Virus record (IMG/VR): IMGVR_UViG_3300037336_000060
Location: 1 to 22,631 of that record
Source: a virus
Direction: 5' to 3' (one strand)
Length of the DNA stretch: 22,631 nt
Shown: one piece after another, positions 1-7,275 of the stretch
Layout: every line of letters starts with the position of its first letter
Position numbering within the stretch: the first letter of the stretch is position 1
Made by a program: the position numbers and the translations under genes
Notes under the pieces: model-generated
Database searches by the model: none
Told to the model about the DNA's origin: nothing
Seen by the model: the letters and a program-made list of their open reading frames with translations, nothing else

Positions 1-164
1 CTGAACTCAAACCGTATGACCATACAGCCAAAGAACATGACTTCATGGAAGTATGTGAATGGCATAACGGCGAGGGTTTTGACTTTACACTTAGTGAACG
101 TCAATTCTCACTCACTTGGGGTCAATGGGATTGTTTGCAAGCACTGGTTGATTTTAAAGGATGA
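1..164 (+). CDS. Hypothetical protein, 3' end only
   Basis: The 3' part of a gene that starts before the window; the frame begins at base 3 and stops with TGA at 162-164. The visible 53 residues end in WGQWDCLQALVDFKG and are rich in aromatic and acidic residues. No family is recognised. The stop is followed at once by the next gene, so it belongs to the same tightly packed plus-strand block of small phage genes. Confidence 0.75.
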   Translation, partial: ELKPYDHTAKEHDFMEVCEWHNGEGFDFTLSERQFSLTWGQWDCLQALVDFKG

Positions 165-169
165 ATAAT

Positions 170-694
170 ATGAGTAACTATCAAAAACATGCACTGGCAG
201 AATTCAAAGCTGCCGGCTGGCTCGACGACACTGGAAAGTACAACAATGAGATGCAAGAAGCGATCTGTACTAATGTATTGAAAATGCTTGATATCTTTGC
301 TGATGAAGGTCACTCTGGATCTTCCGCATCTTATACAATCAACTTATTCAAGAAAATCGCAAGTTTCGAACCACTAGGTCCGCTGACTGGCACCGATGAT
401 GAATGGCATGACGTTGGAGATGGTGTGTTCCAGAACAAGCGAATGTGTTCTGTGTTCAAACGAGCTGATCGTTTCGATGGTCAAGCATATTGGTTGGATG
501 GCAAAGTATTCTGGGAATGGTGCTCATCACCGGACATTGATGACGGTAAACTATTCAAGTCGTATTTCACTAATTCAGACTCGTGTGTTCCTATTGAATT
601 TCCGTGGGTAAAACCCGAGAAGTCCGAGTACGTGTTTACTCCAACTGAACAGTTTCCTAATGAGGATTTGACTGAACTCCCATTTATGAGCTGA
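170..694 (+). CDS. Conserved phage hypothetical protein
   Basis: A 174-residue soluble protein. From memory it resembles a family seen in many tailed phages, with an N-terminal HALAEFKAAGW helix, a central GHSGSSASYTINLFKK segment, then FEPLGPLTGTDDEW and a late FPWVKP motif. The function is unknown. ATG 161 overlaps the upstream TGA, but AAAGG at 156-160 lies nine bases before ATG 170, which is a better start. There is no signal peptide or membrane segment. Confidence 0.8.
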   Translation: MSNYQKHALAEFKAAGWLDDTGKYNNEMQEAICTNVLKMLDIFADEGHSGSSASYTINLFKKIASFEPLGPLTGTDDEWHDVGDGVFQNKRMCSVFKRADRFDGQAYWLDGKVFWEWCSSPDIDDGKLFKSYFTNSDSCVPIEFPWVKPEKSEYVFTPTEQFPNEDLTELPFMS

Positions 695-718
695 ACGATT
701 GAAACAAGAAAGAACATT

Positions 719-922
719 ATGAACAAAAAAATTAAACAACTTGCTGATAAAATTTGGAGTTTAGACATTGAGCCTAACCCTCATTTTCAATTATGTTTAC
801 AAGCGTTTGCTGAATCAATTGTGCAGGAATGTGAATCGGTTAGTATTAATAATAGCCACCGCGATGATGATATGGGTGCTATTATTGCTCGAAAGATTAA
901 ACAACATTTTGGAGTTGAATAA
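719..922 (+). CDS. Small protein of the IVQEC...KQHFGVE type
   Basis: A 67-residue protein with a central FAESIVQEC segment and a C-terminal KIKQHFGVE. The gene at 1400 shares both blocks (FAQLIVQEC, LKQHFGVEE), so the two are paralogues. Small proteins of this shape are common in T4-like phages; the function is not known. The codons for FGVE contain GGAG, placed to serve as the ribosome-binding site of the next gene, whose ATG overlaps this stop (TAATG). Confidence 0.8.
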   Translation: MNKKIKQLADKIWSLDIEPNPHFQLCLQAFAESIVQECESVSINNSHRDDDMGAIIARKIKQHFGVE

Positions 923-1416
923 TGGATAATGCTGTACAAACACTACACACCTGCCTGGCCCATGCTGCCTATGTGGGTTTCCGGGACTATAATTATCAAG
1001 ACCGAAACTGGGGCAACTATCGCAAGTGGCGGGAAGATGTGTTCGACCGGCTGAGCCAGGATCAAAAGAAAACGCTGTATGAGCAAGAACGCAGTACCGG
1101 CGTCCACATGGGCCCGCCTGACACCAAAGTTGAAAAGACTCGCAAACACACTGACTATGACATGACAGTGGCGGCTATGTTTCCGCAGACCTGGGGCAGC
1201 ACTGCACTAGGCTTTGGTGGCGTTGGCGGACAAGCTATCACCACTGCTTATGTGGTGATTGTGAAAAGCAATTTGACAGGAGAGTGGGCTGTGTATTTTG
1301 GTGGCAGACTGGCTTATGTTATTGCTCGACCAAACGAAGTGTTTTACGTTCATATCCATGCTAATACAATGGTAGACGCTAACAAGGGAAAGGCCACATA
1401 TGAACAAACTAATTAA
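922..1416 (+). CDS. Hypothetical protein
   Basis: A 164-residue protein, soluble by composition. The middle is rich in glycine (LGFGGVGGQAITTAYVVIV) and is followed by a GEWAVYFGGRLAYVI stretch that looks like beta strands. No family is recognised. ATG 922 overlaps the upstream TAA, with GGAG supplied by the end of the upstream gene. Its 3' end overlaps the next gene by 17 bases, which suggests translational coupling. Confidence 0.75.
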   Translation: MDNAVQTLHTCLAHAAYVGFRDYNYQDRNWGNYRKWREDVFDRLSQDQKKTLYEQERSTGVHMGPPDTKVEKTRKHTDYDMTVAAMFPQTWGSTALGFGGVGGQAITTAYVVIVKSNLTGEWAVYFGGRLAYVIARPNEVFYVHIHANTMVDANKGKATYEQTN

Positions 1417-1690
1417 AGAATTTGCGGTAGAAGCACAAGCTCATGCACTTGTACAATTTAACGGCGATTCTACAAAGTGGTCAGCGCTGTATAATCAAAA
1501 GTTCGCCCAGTTGATTGTTCAGGAATGTGCCGAACTCAACAGGAAACAAAGTTACAACATAATGGGTGTGTTGGTGGATATGGCAGAACCCAACGCAGAG
1601 TTTGACCGGGTGTGTTTGAACACAGTAAACCACGTGCATACATACTTGAGCGGCGACGCCTTGAAACAACATTTCGGAGTTGAAGAATGA
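1400..1690 (+). CDS. Small protein, paralogue of the gene at 719
   Basis: A 96-residue protein with FAQLIVQECAEL in the first half and LKQHFGVEE at the C terminus, matching the gene at 719. The insert between the blocks is longer here (VDMAEPNAEFDRVCLNTVNHVHTYL). The function is unknown. GGGAAAGG precedes the ATG. The FGVEE codons again carry GGAG a few bases before the next ATG at 1687, which overlaps the TGA stop. Confidence 0.8.
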   Translation: MNKLIKEFAVEAQAHALVQFNGDSTKWSALYNQKFAQLIVQECAELNRKQSYNIMGVLVDMAEPNAEFDRVCLNTVNHVHTYLSGDALKQHFGVEE

Positions 1691-1836
1691 GAAATCTAGC
1701 AATTGCTGAAATTTTAAAATTGATGCAACTCCTGCCCATCCATTACGACATTAAGCCGTGGGATCAATGGAGTAACCGAGACTTGTTAGAGTTTTACGGT
1801 AATTTGAGAATTGATGTGGAAACAGAGGAATATTGA
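1687..1836 (+). CDS. Small hypothetical protein (49 aa)
   Basis: A short ORF beginning MRNLAIAEILKLMQLLPIHYD and ending RIDVETEEY. ATG 1687 overlaps the upstream TGA (ATGA), and GGAG seven bases upstream fits a ribosome-binding site. It fills the gap exactly between two well-supported genes in the same strand and style. The N-terminal half may form an amphipathic helix. The family is unknown. Confidence 0.65.
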   Translation: MRNLAIAEILKLMQLLPIHYDIKPWDQWSNRDLLEFYGNLRIDVETEEY

Positions 1837-1838
1837 TT

Positions 1839-2486
1839 ATGGCAACCAAAAAGCAAAAAGAACAACTGATGCAAACGCTCAAGTTCACACCACGCACATA
1901 CACATTGATGCTGTCCGGATACGGCGGCGAGATTGTTTTAGGAAGTGTGCCCCGTGAACAATATCAGTACTTTGTTGATAACGACATTGACATCGAAGAA
2001 TTTGCGTGTGACAGCGATAACCAAGCAGAAGTTCCGGAAGAGATGCAACCATTCGAACCTGGCAGCTGGGACGAGTGTGATGATATTGCGCATGAATCCG
2101 GATGTGAGCTAAGTGAGCACAACTACATTACTGTAACTGATGAAGTTGGTAAACAGCACTGGCAGTCTAACTTGGGATATGCAACACTAGCAGAAGCCGG
2201 AGTTGAAATAGACGAGTCAAACGAGTTTTTGTGCGAGGACCGCGAGGACAGAGAAAATACAGTGGGCTTTGTTGGCCAAAGTACCGAGAAGGGTTGCTTC
2301 TTTGAAGGCAATTTAGAACTCACTGCACCGTTTGATCCTGCAAAACTTGCAATCAGTTACATCGATATCGAAGGCTGGAGTTTGATCGGTGGTGTTACAT
2401 ATGATGGTATTGATATTGAAGGACATGATGGATACGACACTAGTGGCAAAGGTTCAGAGTTTAAATTTTACGACACTGACAAATGA
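1839..2486 (+). CDS. Acidic conserved phage protein
   Basis: A 215-residue, strongly acidic protein. The N-terminal part reads KFTPRTYTLMLSGYGGEIVLG, a motif I associate with a family of large-myovirus proteins of unknown function; MQPFEPGSWDECDD follows. The C-terminal third (ISYIDIEGWSLIGGVTYDG) looks rich in beta strands. ATG 1839 is preceded by AGAGGA at a good distance; an in-frame TTG at 1833 is the alternative start. Confidence 0.8.
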   Translation: MATKKQKEQLMQTLKFTPRTYTLMLSGYGGEIVLGSVPREQYQYFVDNDIDIEEFACDSDNQAEVPEEMQPFEPGSWDECDDIAHESGCELSEHNYITVTDEVGKQHWQSNLGYATLAEAGVEIDESNEFLCEDREDRENTVGFVGQSTEKGCFFEGNLELTAPFDPAKLAISYIDIEGWSLIGGVTYDGIDIEGHDGYDTSGKGSEFKFYDTDK

Positions 2487-2938
2487 TGAAAAAAATCTAT
2501 TACGAAAAAGTTGGACGCAAGTATGTGCCTATAAGTGAGTACGACAACGATTTCTTAGACAGTTTTGCAAAAGGTACCCATATTGTTATGAGTTATCCAG
2601 GCGGCAAGAGCACACGCTATCACATTGATCCCAACTATGCGGCTATGATTGCCGCAGGCCGCGTGGCGCAAGAAGCGGTATGTGATGCTATACGCAAGGC
2701 CGCCGAACTCAAACCGGACCAGACTCCTATTACACCGGGGCAACAACGTGCCTGGAAAAAACTAGCCAAAGAGTTTGGCAACGATCTGTGTTCTCTACGT
2801 GGTACTAGTTCCTTCGACATTGCTGAGGCCGCAGTCAAAGCTATGCAAGACGAAGCAGATAAACTCATGCAACACGAAAGTGTACGTAAGTCTTACGAGC
2901 ACTTTCAACTAATGTGTAAACTAACTAAGGAGCAATAA
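2483..2938 (+). CDS. Conserved phage hypothetical protein
   Basis: A 151-residue protein with MMKKIYYEKVGRKYVPISEYD at the start, then SYPGGKSTRYHIDPNYAAMI and a helical C-terminal half ending FQLMCKLTKEQ. I associate this arrangement with a protein family widespread in T4-like and cyanophage-like genomes; its function is not known. Two consecutive ATG codons overlap the upstream TGA, so the genes are probably translationally coupled. Confidence 0.8.
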   Translation: MMKKIYYEKVGRKYVPISEYDNDFLDSFAKGTHIVMSYPGGKSTRYHIDPNYAAMIAAGRVAQEAVCDAIRKAAELKPDQTPITPGQQRAWKKLAKEFGNDLCSLRGTSSFDIAEAAVKAMQDEADKLMQHESVRKSYEHFQLMCKLTKEQ

Positions 2939-3186
2939 TGGCAAGCCTAGCTGAATATTTTGAACGAACTGGATACCACCCAAAATACTTTATAGGTGAT
3001 AGAGTATTTGGATATTGGAAGAAAATTCCATTTATAGGCACTGTGGGCAACGACCGCAACAAGGTAGGCAGCGAAGAACCGGAGATCACAATCCATTTAG
3101 ATCTGCCTATGAGGTTGACAAACGGGATAACTTCGTTTATAATAGTTAAACACAAAGACGTTAAACAACTTTTGAAAGCACTATAA
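2938..3186 (+). CDS. Hypothetical protein (82 aa)
   Basis: A small basic protein beginning MASLAEYFERTGYHPKYFIGDRVFG. The segment FIGDRVFGYWKKIPFIGTVG looks like a small beta-barrel. TAATG overlap with the upstream gene and AAGGAG just before it support the start. Function unknown. The next ATG follows the stop by one base. Confidence 0.75.
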   Translation: MASLAEYFERTGYHPKYFIGDRVFGYWKKIPFIGTVGNDRNKVGSEEPEITIHLDLPMRLTNGITSFIIVKHKDVKQLLKAL

Positions 3187-3187
3187 A

Positions 3188-3415
3188 ATGGATATAGATA
3201 GACTCGCAATATTTTTTGCAGGCAGCATACTAATCACTATGTCTATGGTTTCGATTGCCGCCGGTATAATTTTGATTAATAATTTAATTCATCGATACTG
3301 GCAACCAGTAACATGGTTCAAGTATGATTATCGTCCAGTATACTTTGACCCAGACACTGGCGAACAGTTGGTAAAATCTCAAGAACCTACATTAACTACA
3401 AAGGCTAAAAAATGA
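3188..3415 (+). CDS. Small single-span membrane protein
   Basis: A 75-residue protein with one clear hydrophobic segment at about residues 7-31 (LAIFFAGSILITMSMVSIAA and onward), followed by a polar tail rich in tyrosine and lysine. It probably sits in the inner membrane with one span. No family is recognised, and no lysis gene lies nearby to suggest a holin or spanin role. Confidence 0.7.
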   Translation: MDIDRLAIFFAGSILITMSMVSIAAGIILINNLIHRYWQPVTWFKYDYRPVYFDPDTGEQLVKSQEPTLTTKAKK

Positions 3416-3930
3416 TCACACTTAAAGAATACCTAGAACTTATTGAATACAAGATCAACGAAGGCAGTGACTACGGTTGGAACTGCTTTGGTCCTAATGC
3501 ACACATGATCAGTGCATGGAATGGCGTTCACGGTGCCGGAGGCTTCAGTTTTAACTGTGTGTTTGACACTGTCGATCAAACAGTCTACGAAGTTGAAGTA
3601 TGTGACTACACCAATGATCGTGCTTATCGTATGCTAAATCCAGCATATGCAGAAGCTCATAGTGCAGAATCAGCAGATAAAGAAGTGCTTGCTAATCAAG
3701 CATGGGATGATGTTGACTACGTTGAGCTAGATGTAGTAGACGATTTTATCCAAAAAGCATTGGCTATCCGAGACGGTGAAGACTATGATACTCGTGTTCA
3801 GATCGAAGTAAACTTTGATGAAGCAGAATTGTTAGTGTATATGAAAATTGCACACGAGCGTGATATTACATTTAACGAACTTGTAACAATTGCACTTGAA
3901 GAAGCAATTGAAAAATATCGTGTGCTGTAA
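3412..3930 (+). CDS. Hypothetical protein with RHH-like C terminus
   Basis: A 172-residue acidic protein. The first 110 residues are not recognised. The C-terminal 40 (DEAELLVYMKIAHERDITFN and onward) have a strand followed by two helices, reminiscent of ribbon-helix-helix segments in phage proteins. Whether it binds DNA cannot be said. ATG 3412 overlaps the upstream TGA. It precedes the array of short paralogues. Confidence 0.75.
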   Translation: MITLKEYLELIEYKINEGSDYGWNCFGPNAHMISAWNGVHGAGGFSFNCVFDTVDQTVYEVEVCDYTNDRAYRMLNPAYAEAHSAESADKEVLANQAWDDVDYVELDVVDDFIQKALAIRDGEDYDTRVQIEVNFDEAELLVYMKIAHERDITFNELVTIALEEAIEKYRVL

Positions 3931-3943
3931 TTAGTTACTGATT

Positions 3944-4213
3944 ATGAGCAAGCCTATAGTAATGACTCCGGAACAATGGTCTATAGTTCTTACTGTGATT
4001 AAGCAACGTGAAAAGCCCAGTATTTATCTATGTCGAGCCAAGATGAAAGATGTACTGGGCTTTACAGTACGTGAACATACCGAATATGAGTATCATGCTA
4101 GTAATAATAATTCGTTTGACGCGGCGGATATGGTACATACTGTTCGACTGGATTTCTACGATGAACCGAAACGCACAATGTTTCTATTAAGGTATGGTAA
4201 TGGCCGGAACTAA
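3944..4213 (+). CDS. FALRW-array protein 1
   Basis: An 89-residue protein, first of a run of short genes whose products share a C-terminal motif of the form F/Y-x-F-x-x-E-x-D-A-x-x-F-x-L-R/K-W/Y/F. Here the motif is the degenerate LDFYDEPKRTMFLLRYGNG. The N-terminal part (VMTPEQWSIVLTVIKQREKP) looks helical. No clear Shine-Dalgarno precedes the ATG. Function unknown. Confidence 0.75.
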   Translation: MSKPIVMTPEQWSIVLTVIKQREKPSIYLCRAKMKDVLGFTVREHTEYEYHASNNNSFDAADMVHTVRLDFYDEPKRTMFLLRYGNGRN

Positions 4214-4445
4214 AGTTGCAACCCTTGATCAGTTACTATCAACACGAGTCAGGACTGTTTATCCTTATAGGGTAAATTTTGACGGCATCACCCGTGATCA
4301 AATTCAAGAAATGGATAGTTGGTGTACTGATAACTGTAAAGAAATTTGGCGGGAAGAACACAATTATGCACATTACTTTCAGTTCACTGACGAGCATGAT
4401 GCTATGATGTTTATGTTAAAGTTTGGCAGTAGAGGTAATAGATGA
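4200..4445 (+). CDS. FALRW-array protein 2
   Basis: An 81-residue paralogue. The C-terminal block is YFQFTDEHDAMMFMLKFGS, preceded by a W-C pair (DSWCTDNCKEIW) that recurs in several members. AAGG at about 4189 fits ATG 4200; ATG 4194 is the alternative. The gene overlaps the end of the previous one. Function unknown. Confidence 0.75.
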   Translation: MAGTKVATLDQLLSTRVRTVYPYRVNFDGITRDQIQEMDSWCTDNCKEIWREEHNYAHYFQFTDEHDAMMFMLKFGSRGNR

Positions 4446-4708
4446 AAGTAGAGTTTCCTCATGGTGTATCCGACGAGTGTGTTGCATGGTTGCGAGAACA
4501 TGTGGGCGTTGGCGGTGACATGATTAGGCTAGACAGGCGTTTTGATCAGTGTGCGTGGTACTATGAGCGTAGATTTCGACCATATGATAAACGGGTTGAT
4601 GATAAACAGGTTCATGACACTGCTGGTGATTACATTCCCACAATCACTGTGAAAGATCCCAAGCTGGCTACTCTGTTTGCTCTACGATGGAGTGGACATG
4701 CTGTATAA
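4442..4708 (+). CDS. FALRW-array protein 3
   Basis: An 88-residue paralogue beginning MKVEFPHGVSDECVAWLREH and ending TVKDPKLATLFALRWSGHAV. The AWLREHVG segment matches the W-C/L segment of other members. AGAGGT lies just before the ATG. The LRWSG codons contain TGGAGTGG, ideally placed as ribosome-binding site for the next gene at 4698. Function unknown. Confidence 0.8.
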   Translation: MKVEFPHGVSDECVAWLREHVGVGGDMIRLDRRFDQCAWYYERRFRPYDKRVDDKQVHDTAGDYIPTITVKDPKLATLFALRWSGHAV

Positions 4709-4973
4709 AATGCCTAGCGAATTATATTTCAAAGTAACCAAACATCACTCTCTCGATGGGCTAGGAGTACATGCGGGTAGTGATTTTGATCTAGAAGATT
4801 TTGCTAAAATTATTAAGAAAACTTACGGCCTAAAAGATTTAGACCATTGTGAATTTCCAGAAGACGACAACGACCCTGCCTGGCTTACACCAGGAGGCGG
4901 AGAATTGTATCACTATAAGATAGTGGATAAGAAACTATTTACTCTGTTTGCATTGAGGTGGAGTGGATCGTGA
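4698..4973 (+). CDS. FALRW-array protein 4
   Basis: A 91-residue paralogue ending DKKLFTLFALRWSGS. ATG 4698 overlaps the previous gene by 11 bases and sits five bases after GGAG; ATG 4710 is possible but has no good Shine-Dalgarno. The body is rich in lysine and aspartate (FAKIIKKTYGLKDLDHCEFP). Function unknown. Confidence 0.75.
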   Translation: MLYKMPSELYFKVTKHHSLDGLGVHAGSDFDLEDFAKIIKKTYGLKDLDHCEFPEDDNDPAWLTPGGGELYHYKIVDKKLFTLFALRWSGS

Positions 4974-5179
4974 GAATACTGAAAAAAGAACTGTGGCCAC
5001 ACTGTGTGAATCTTGGTGTAGATGACACAGGAATGAAAATTGACAATGTTGAAATATGGTTAGGCAAACACTTAGGGTCATTTAAGGATCAGTGGAATGC
5101 TGTCTATCATCATAACAGCACCGACTTTTATTTTAAAGAAGGCAGAGATGCTACCCTGTTTGCCCTGAGGTGGTCATGA
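4970..5179 (+). CDS. FALRW-array protein 5
   Basis: A 69-residue paralogue ending DFYFKEGRDATLFALRWS, the cleanest copy of the motif. GTG 4970 overlaps the upstream TGA (GTGA) and has GGAG six bases upstream, supplied by the LRWS codons of the previous gene; an in-frame GTG at 4958 is less likely. A conserved W-L-G-x-H-L-G segment lies mid-protein. Function unknown. Confidence 0.75.
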   Translation: MRILKKELWPHCVNLGVDDTGMKIDNVEIWLGKHLGSFKDQWNAVYHHNSTDFYFKEGRDATLFALRWS

Positions 5180-5358
5180 AATTTCGAGCCAAGGTGTCGG
5201 CAAGCCCTATGAGCCGCGATTGGGAACAACGCCTTGCCTGGTGCAGAAGCACATTTGGATCTGAGTCGCATGACCGATGGATGCCCAAGCATTGTTACGA
5301 GTTTAGATTTACCAACGAACAAGATTTGGCATTTTATCTATTGAGGTGGGGCATATAA
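5176..5358 (+). CDS. FALRW-array protein 6
   Basis: A 60-residue paralogue, the shortest. It starts MKFRAKVSASPMSRDW, carries RLAWCRSTFGSES (the W-C-x-x-x-F-G block) and ends YEFRFTNEQDLAFYLLRWGI. ATG 5176 overlaps the upstream TGA, and AGGTGG from the previous LRWS codons precedes it closely. Function unknown. Confidence 0.8.
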   Translation: MKFRAKVSASPMSRDWEQRLAWCRSTFGSESHDRWMPKHCYEFRFTNEQDLAFYLLRWGI

Positions 5359-5756
5359 TGGATTTATATCCTTGGCAAGAACGATTAGTAGATGCTATGA
5401 TAAAAAATAAAAGACAGAAGATGACTATGTTCACTGCTAGACAATTAGGTAAAAGCGTATGTACTCAACAGGCCATAGACCGACTTATGCGTGATTTAAC
5501 CAGTAAGCCTGTTAGTGATCTCATACTGAGTGAAGGCCAAGTTTATGGATCACGCTACTATTGTGTGGAACCTATTGGAGGCAATTGGTTAGATATGGAA
5601 GTGTGGGCGTTGGACACCTACGGCGGTACCGGCAGTATTTGGGGGCAGGCCGACAACGATGTACCAGGGACCAATGCTCGATGGTATATGAACGACCGCA
5701 GGTTTTGGTTCCGTGAAGAACAGGATAGAACGATGTTTGTTCTAAAATGGAGATAA
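5358..5756 (+). CDS. FALRW-array protein with terminase-like Walker A
   Basis: A 132-residue apparent chimera. Residues 1-45 (YPWQERLVDAMIKNKRQ, then FTARQLGKSVCTQQAIDRLM) resemble the start of a phage large-terminase-type ATPase: a P-W-Q segment followed by an A-R-Q-L-G-K-S Walker A, with the lysine at residue 32. No Walker B or nuclease domain follows. The last 20 residues (RRFWFREEQDRTMFVLKWR) are the array motif. It may be a family member that captured an ATPase fragment; ATPase activity is doubtful without the rest of the fold. ATG overlaps the upstream TAA. Confidence 0.75.
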   Translation: MDLYPWQERLVDAMIKNKRQKMTMFTARQLGKSVCTQQAIDRLMRDLTSKPVSDLILSEGQVYGSRYYCVEPIGGNWLDMEVWALDTYGGTGSIWGQADNDVPGTNARWYMNDRRFWFREEQDRTMFVLKWR

Positions 5757-5974
5757 TAGACTATACTGACTACATGGTATTGCCCTGTGGAGGAGTTGCC
5801 TATTATGACGAGCCTCGGTTTGGAATGAACTATTTCTGTGCTCAATGCAATACTATAGTAGGCAGTCGAGACATGCCTGTAGAGTGCCAGAATGAAGAGG
5901 CCAAGTGGGAATTAAACAAGATGCTAGGCGGTCCAGGTTGGGACTATTTTGCAGAACCAGATGAGTTTTTCTAA
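5747..5974 (+). CDS. Small cysteine-containing protein
   Basis: A 75-residue protein inside the array that lacks the FALRW motif. It has CAQCNTIVGSRDMPVEC, a C-x2-C followed by a third cysteine 12 residues later, plus an earlier LPCGG; four cysteines could bind zinc. It overlaps the previous gene by ten bases and no strong Shine-Dalgarno is seen; ATG 5774 is an alternative. Function unknown. Confidence 0.7.
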   Translation: MEIIDYTDYMVLPCGGVAYYDEPRFGMNYFCAQCNTIVGSRDMPVECQNEEAKWELNKMLGGPGWDYFAEPDEFF

Positions 5975-6332
5975 TATGGCAATAAGCAGTTTTAGTGGTG
6001 GGTTAGATATGCAAGCAATGTCAGGATGGATAGGCAAAAAACCTACTAAGACTATATATCAATATAATCAAGTAGGAGACAGTGTGGAAGAAATGCGTGA
6101 AATTGTTGTCCATTCTTTTACTATGGGCGATGTAGATGATCCTGATTTATATGCGACCCACCCCTTGATGGAATGGCAAAATAGCGAGTTTGGCCAATGG
6201 GTTATGAAAAATGCCTGCGATGTACCTACATGGCATAGAATGTCTGATGCTGAAAGCTGGGGCTACAAGTATGCAATCACAGCCAAGTTTATGGGTCCGT
6301 GTTTGACTGAGATGTTGTTAAGAAAAAAATAA
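5961..6332 (+). CDS. Hypothetical protein, possible distant array member
   Basis: A 123-residue protein from ATG 5961 (alternative ATG 5976, after the upstream stop). The end, YAITAKFMGPCLTEMLLRKK, has the strand-helix outline of the array motif but not its D-A-T-L-F-A-L-R-W residues, so kinship is uncertain. The central part contains EMREIVVHSFTMGDVDDPDL. Function unknown. Confidence 0.7.
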   Translation: MSFSNMAISSFSGGLDMQAMSGWIGKKPTKTIYQYNQVGDSVEEMREIVVHSFTMGDVDDPDLYATHPLMEWQNSEFGQWVMKNACDVPTWHRMSDAESWGYKYAITAKFMGPCLTEMLLRKK

Positions 6333-6601
6333 TGTCCAGGACGCCTTATGATACTCGATCTTCTACTATATTTAAAGCCATCCGAGCAGAGCACGATTTA
6401 AAAACTGACGACCAGCTGATGAAACTTTTAGAAACATATTATGCGGTGCATGTTGGAAATGATATTGAATTCTCAGAAAAACTTACTTGGTGTTTAACTT
6501 GTTGTCAGCATAAATTTCGTGATCTAAGCGAACAAGATGGCAGAGTCTGGTATTTTCAAAACGAACAAGATGCAACTATGTTTGCTATGAAATGGAGTTG
6601 A
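6332..6601 (+). CDS. FALRW-array protein, last member
   Basis: An 89-residue paralogue ending VWYFQNEQDATMFAMKWS, with KLTWCLTCCQHKF as the W-C block. TAATG overlap with the gene before. The -35 box of the next transcription unit begins inside its last codons (TTGACT at 6598), so the array ends here and a new unit begins. Function unknown. Confidence 0.8.
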   Translation: MSRTPYDTRSSTIFKAIRAEHDLKTDDQLMKLLETYYAVHVGNDIEFSEKLTWCLTCCQHKFRDLSEQDGRVWYFQNEQDATMFAMKWS

Positions 6602-6626
6602 CTTTCTCGTCAACTTGTGTTATAAT
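6598..6626 (+). promoter_or_regulatory. sigma70-type promoter
   Basis: TTGACT at 6598-6603 and TATAAT at 6621-6626 with a 17-base spacer, about 30 bases before the ATG at 6656. It would drive the small gene block that ends with the ClpP-like protease. Confidence 0.85.
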
Positions 6627-6655
6627 AGCATATCATTTAATAGATTAAGGCGCAT

Positions 6656-7057
6656 ATGAAAATTGGATTTAGTTTTGGACGTTGTGTACGTGATATCGTA
6701 AATGGCGAAGTTAGTATTGACGATGTTGCATTTATTGTTGCTGCAACTTCTATCCATGACCGGGATCAATTAGATTCAGTAATTGCCAATTATATGGGCC
6801 GCAGTGATTATCTTGCTGGGCTCGATCAAGCAAAATGTCAACAGGTTGCTATTGATCTATGGGATAGTAATAAAATCTTGCAGCCGAGACGCCAAGGGCT
6901 TCAGCGTCACAAGCAGCCCAAAAACTCAGTATGGGTCGATCTATTTCCTACAGAACTAAGTACAAACGAGTCAGTTAAGAAAGCATGGGATGCTTATCGC
7001 TTTATGCTTCACATGGTAGAAAATGTTGATACAGAAGCATTAGAAATTTTCAAATAG
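6656..7057 (+). CDS. Conserved phage hypothetical protein
   Basis: A 133-residue protein beginning MKIGFSFGRCVRDIVNGEVS, a start I associate with a family found across T4-like phages, with a helical C-terminal half (ESVKKAWDAYRFMLHMVENV). Function unknown. AAGG six bases upstream of the ATG fits a ribosome-binding site, and a strong promoter lies directly before it, making it the first gene of its unit. Confidence 0.8.
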   Translation: MKIGFSFGRCVRDIVNGEVSIDDVAFIVAATSIHDRDQLDSVIANYMGRSDYLAGLDQAKCQQVAIDLWDSNKILQPRRQGLQRHKQPKNSVWVDLFPTELSTNESVKKAWDAYRFMLHMVENVDTEALEIFK

Positions 7058-7065
7058 GAGAGCTT

Positions 7066-7254
7066 ATGATTAAAGACGGATCACTTTGGCGGAGCACTGA
7101 TAAAAAATTTATAGTGTTACATACTATTGAACTCGAAGGTCATATCTGGGTTCACTATAGAGAATACGATCCCAAAAATACTGCCCTCGAATGTAAAGAA
7201 TACAGTTGCTATCAAGAGAGTTTTTTACATCGATTTAGTTCAACGCCAGAATGA
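7066..7254 (+). CDS. Small hypothetical protein (62 aa)
   Basis: Begins MIKDGSLWRSTDKKFIVLHT and continues ELEGHIWVHYREYD, a pattern of short beta strands suggesting a small barrel. AGGAGA five bases before the ATG is a strong ribosome-binding site. It lies between the gene at 6656 and the ClpP-like gene. Family unknown. Confidence 0.75.
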   Translation: MIKDGSLWRSTDKKFIVLHTIELEGHIWVHYREYDPKNTALECKEYSCYQESFLHRFSSTPE

Positions 7255-7275
7255 TTAGCCAAGCACAGTATAACC

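Noticed and set aside
5961-6332. Firm member of the FALRW array
   Set aside because: The C-terminal outline is similar but the D-A-x-x-F-x-L-R-W residues are absent, so kinship is left open.
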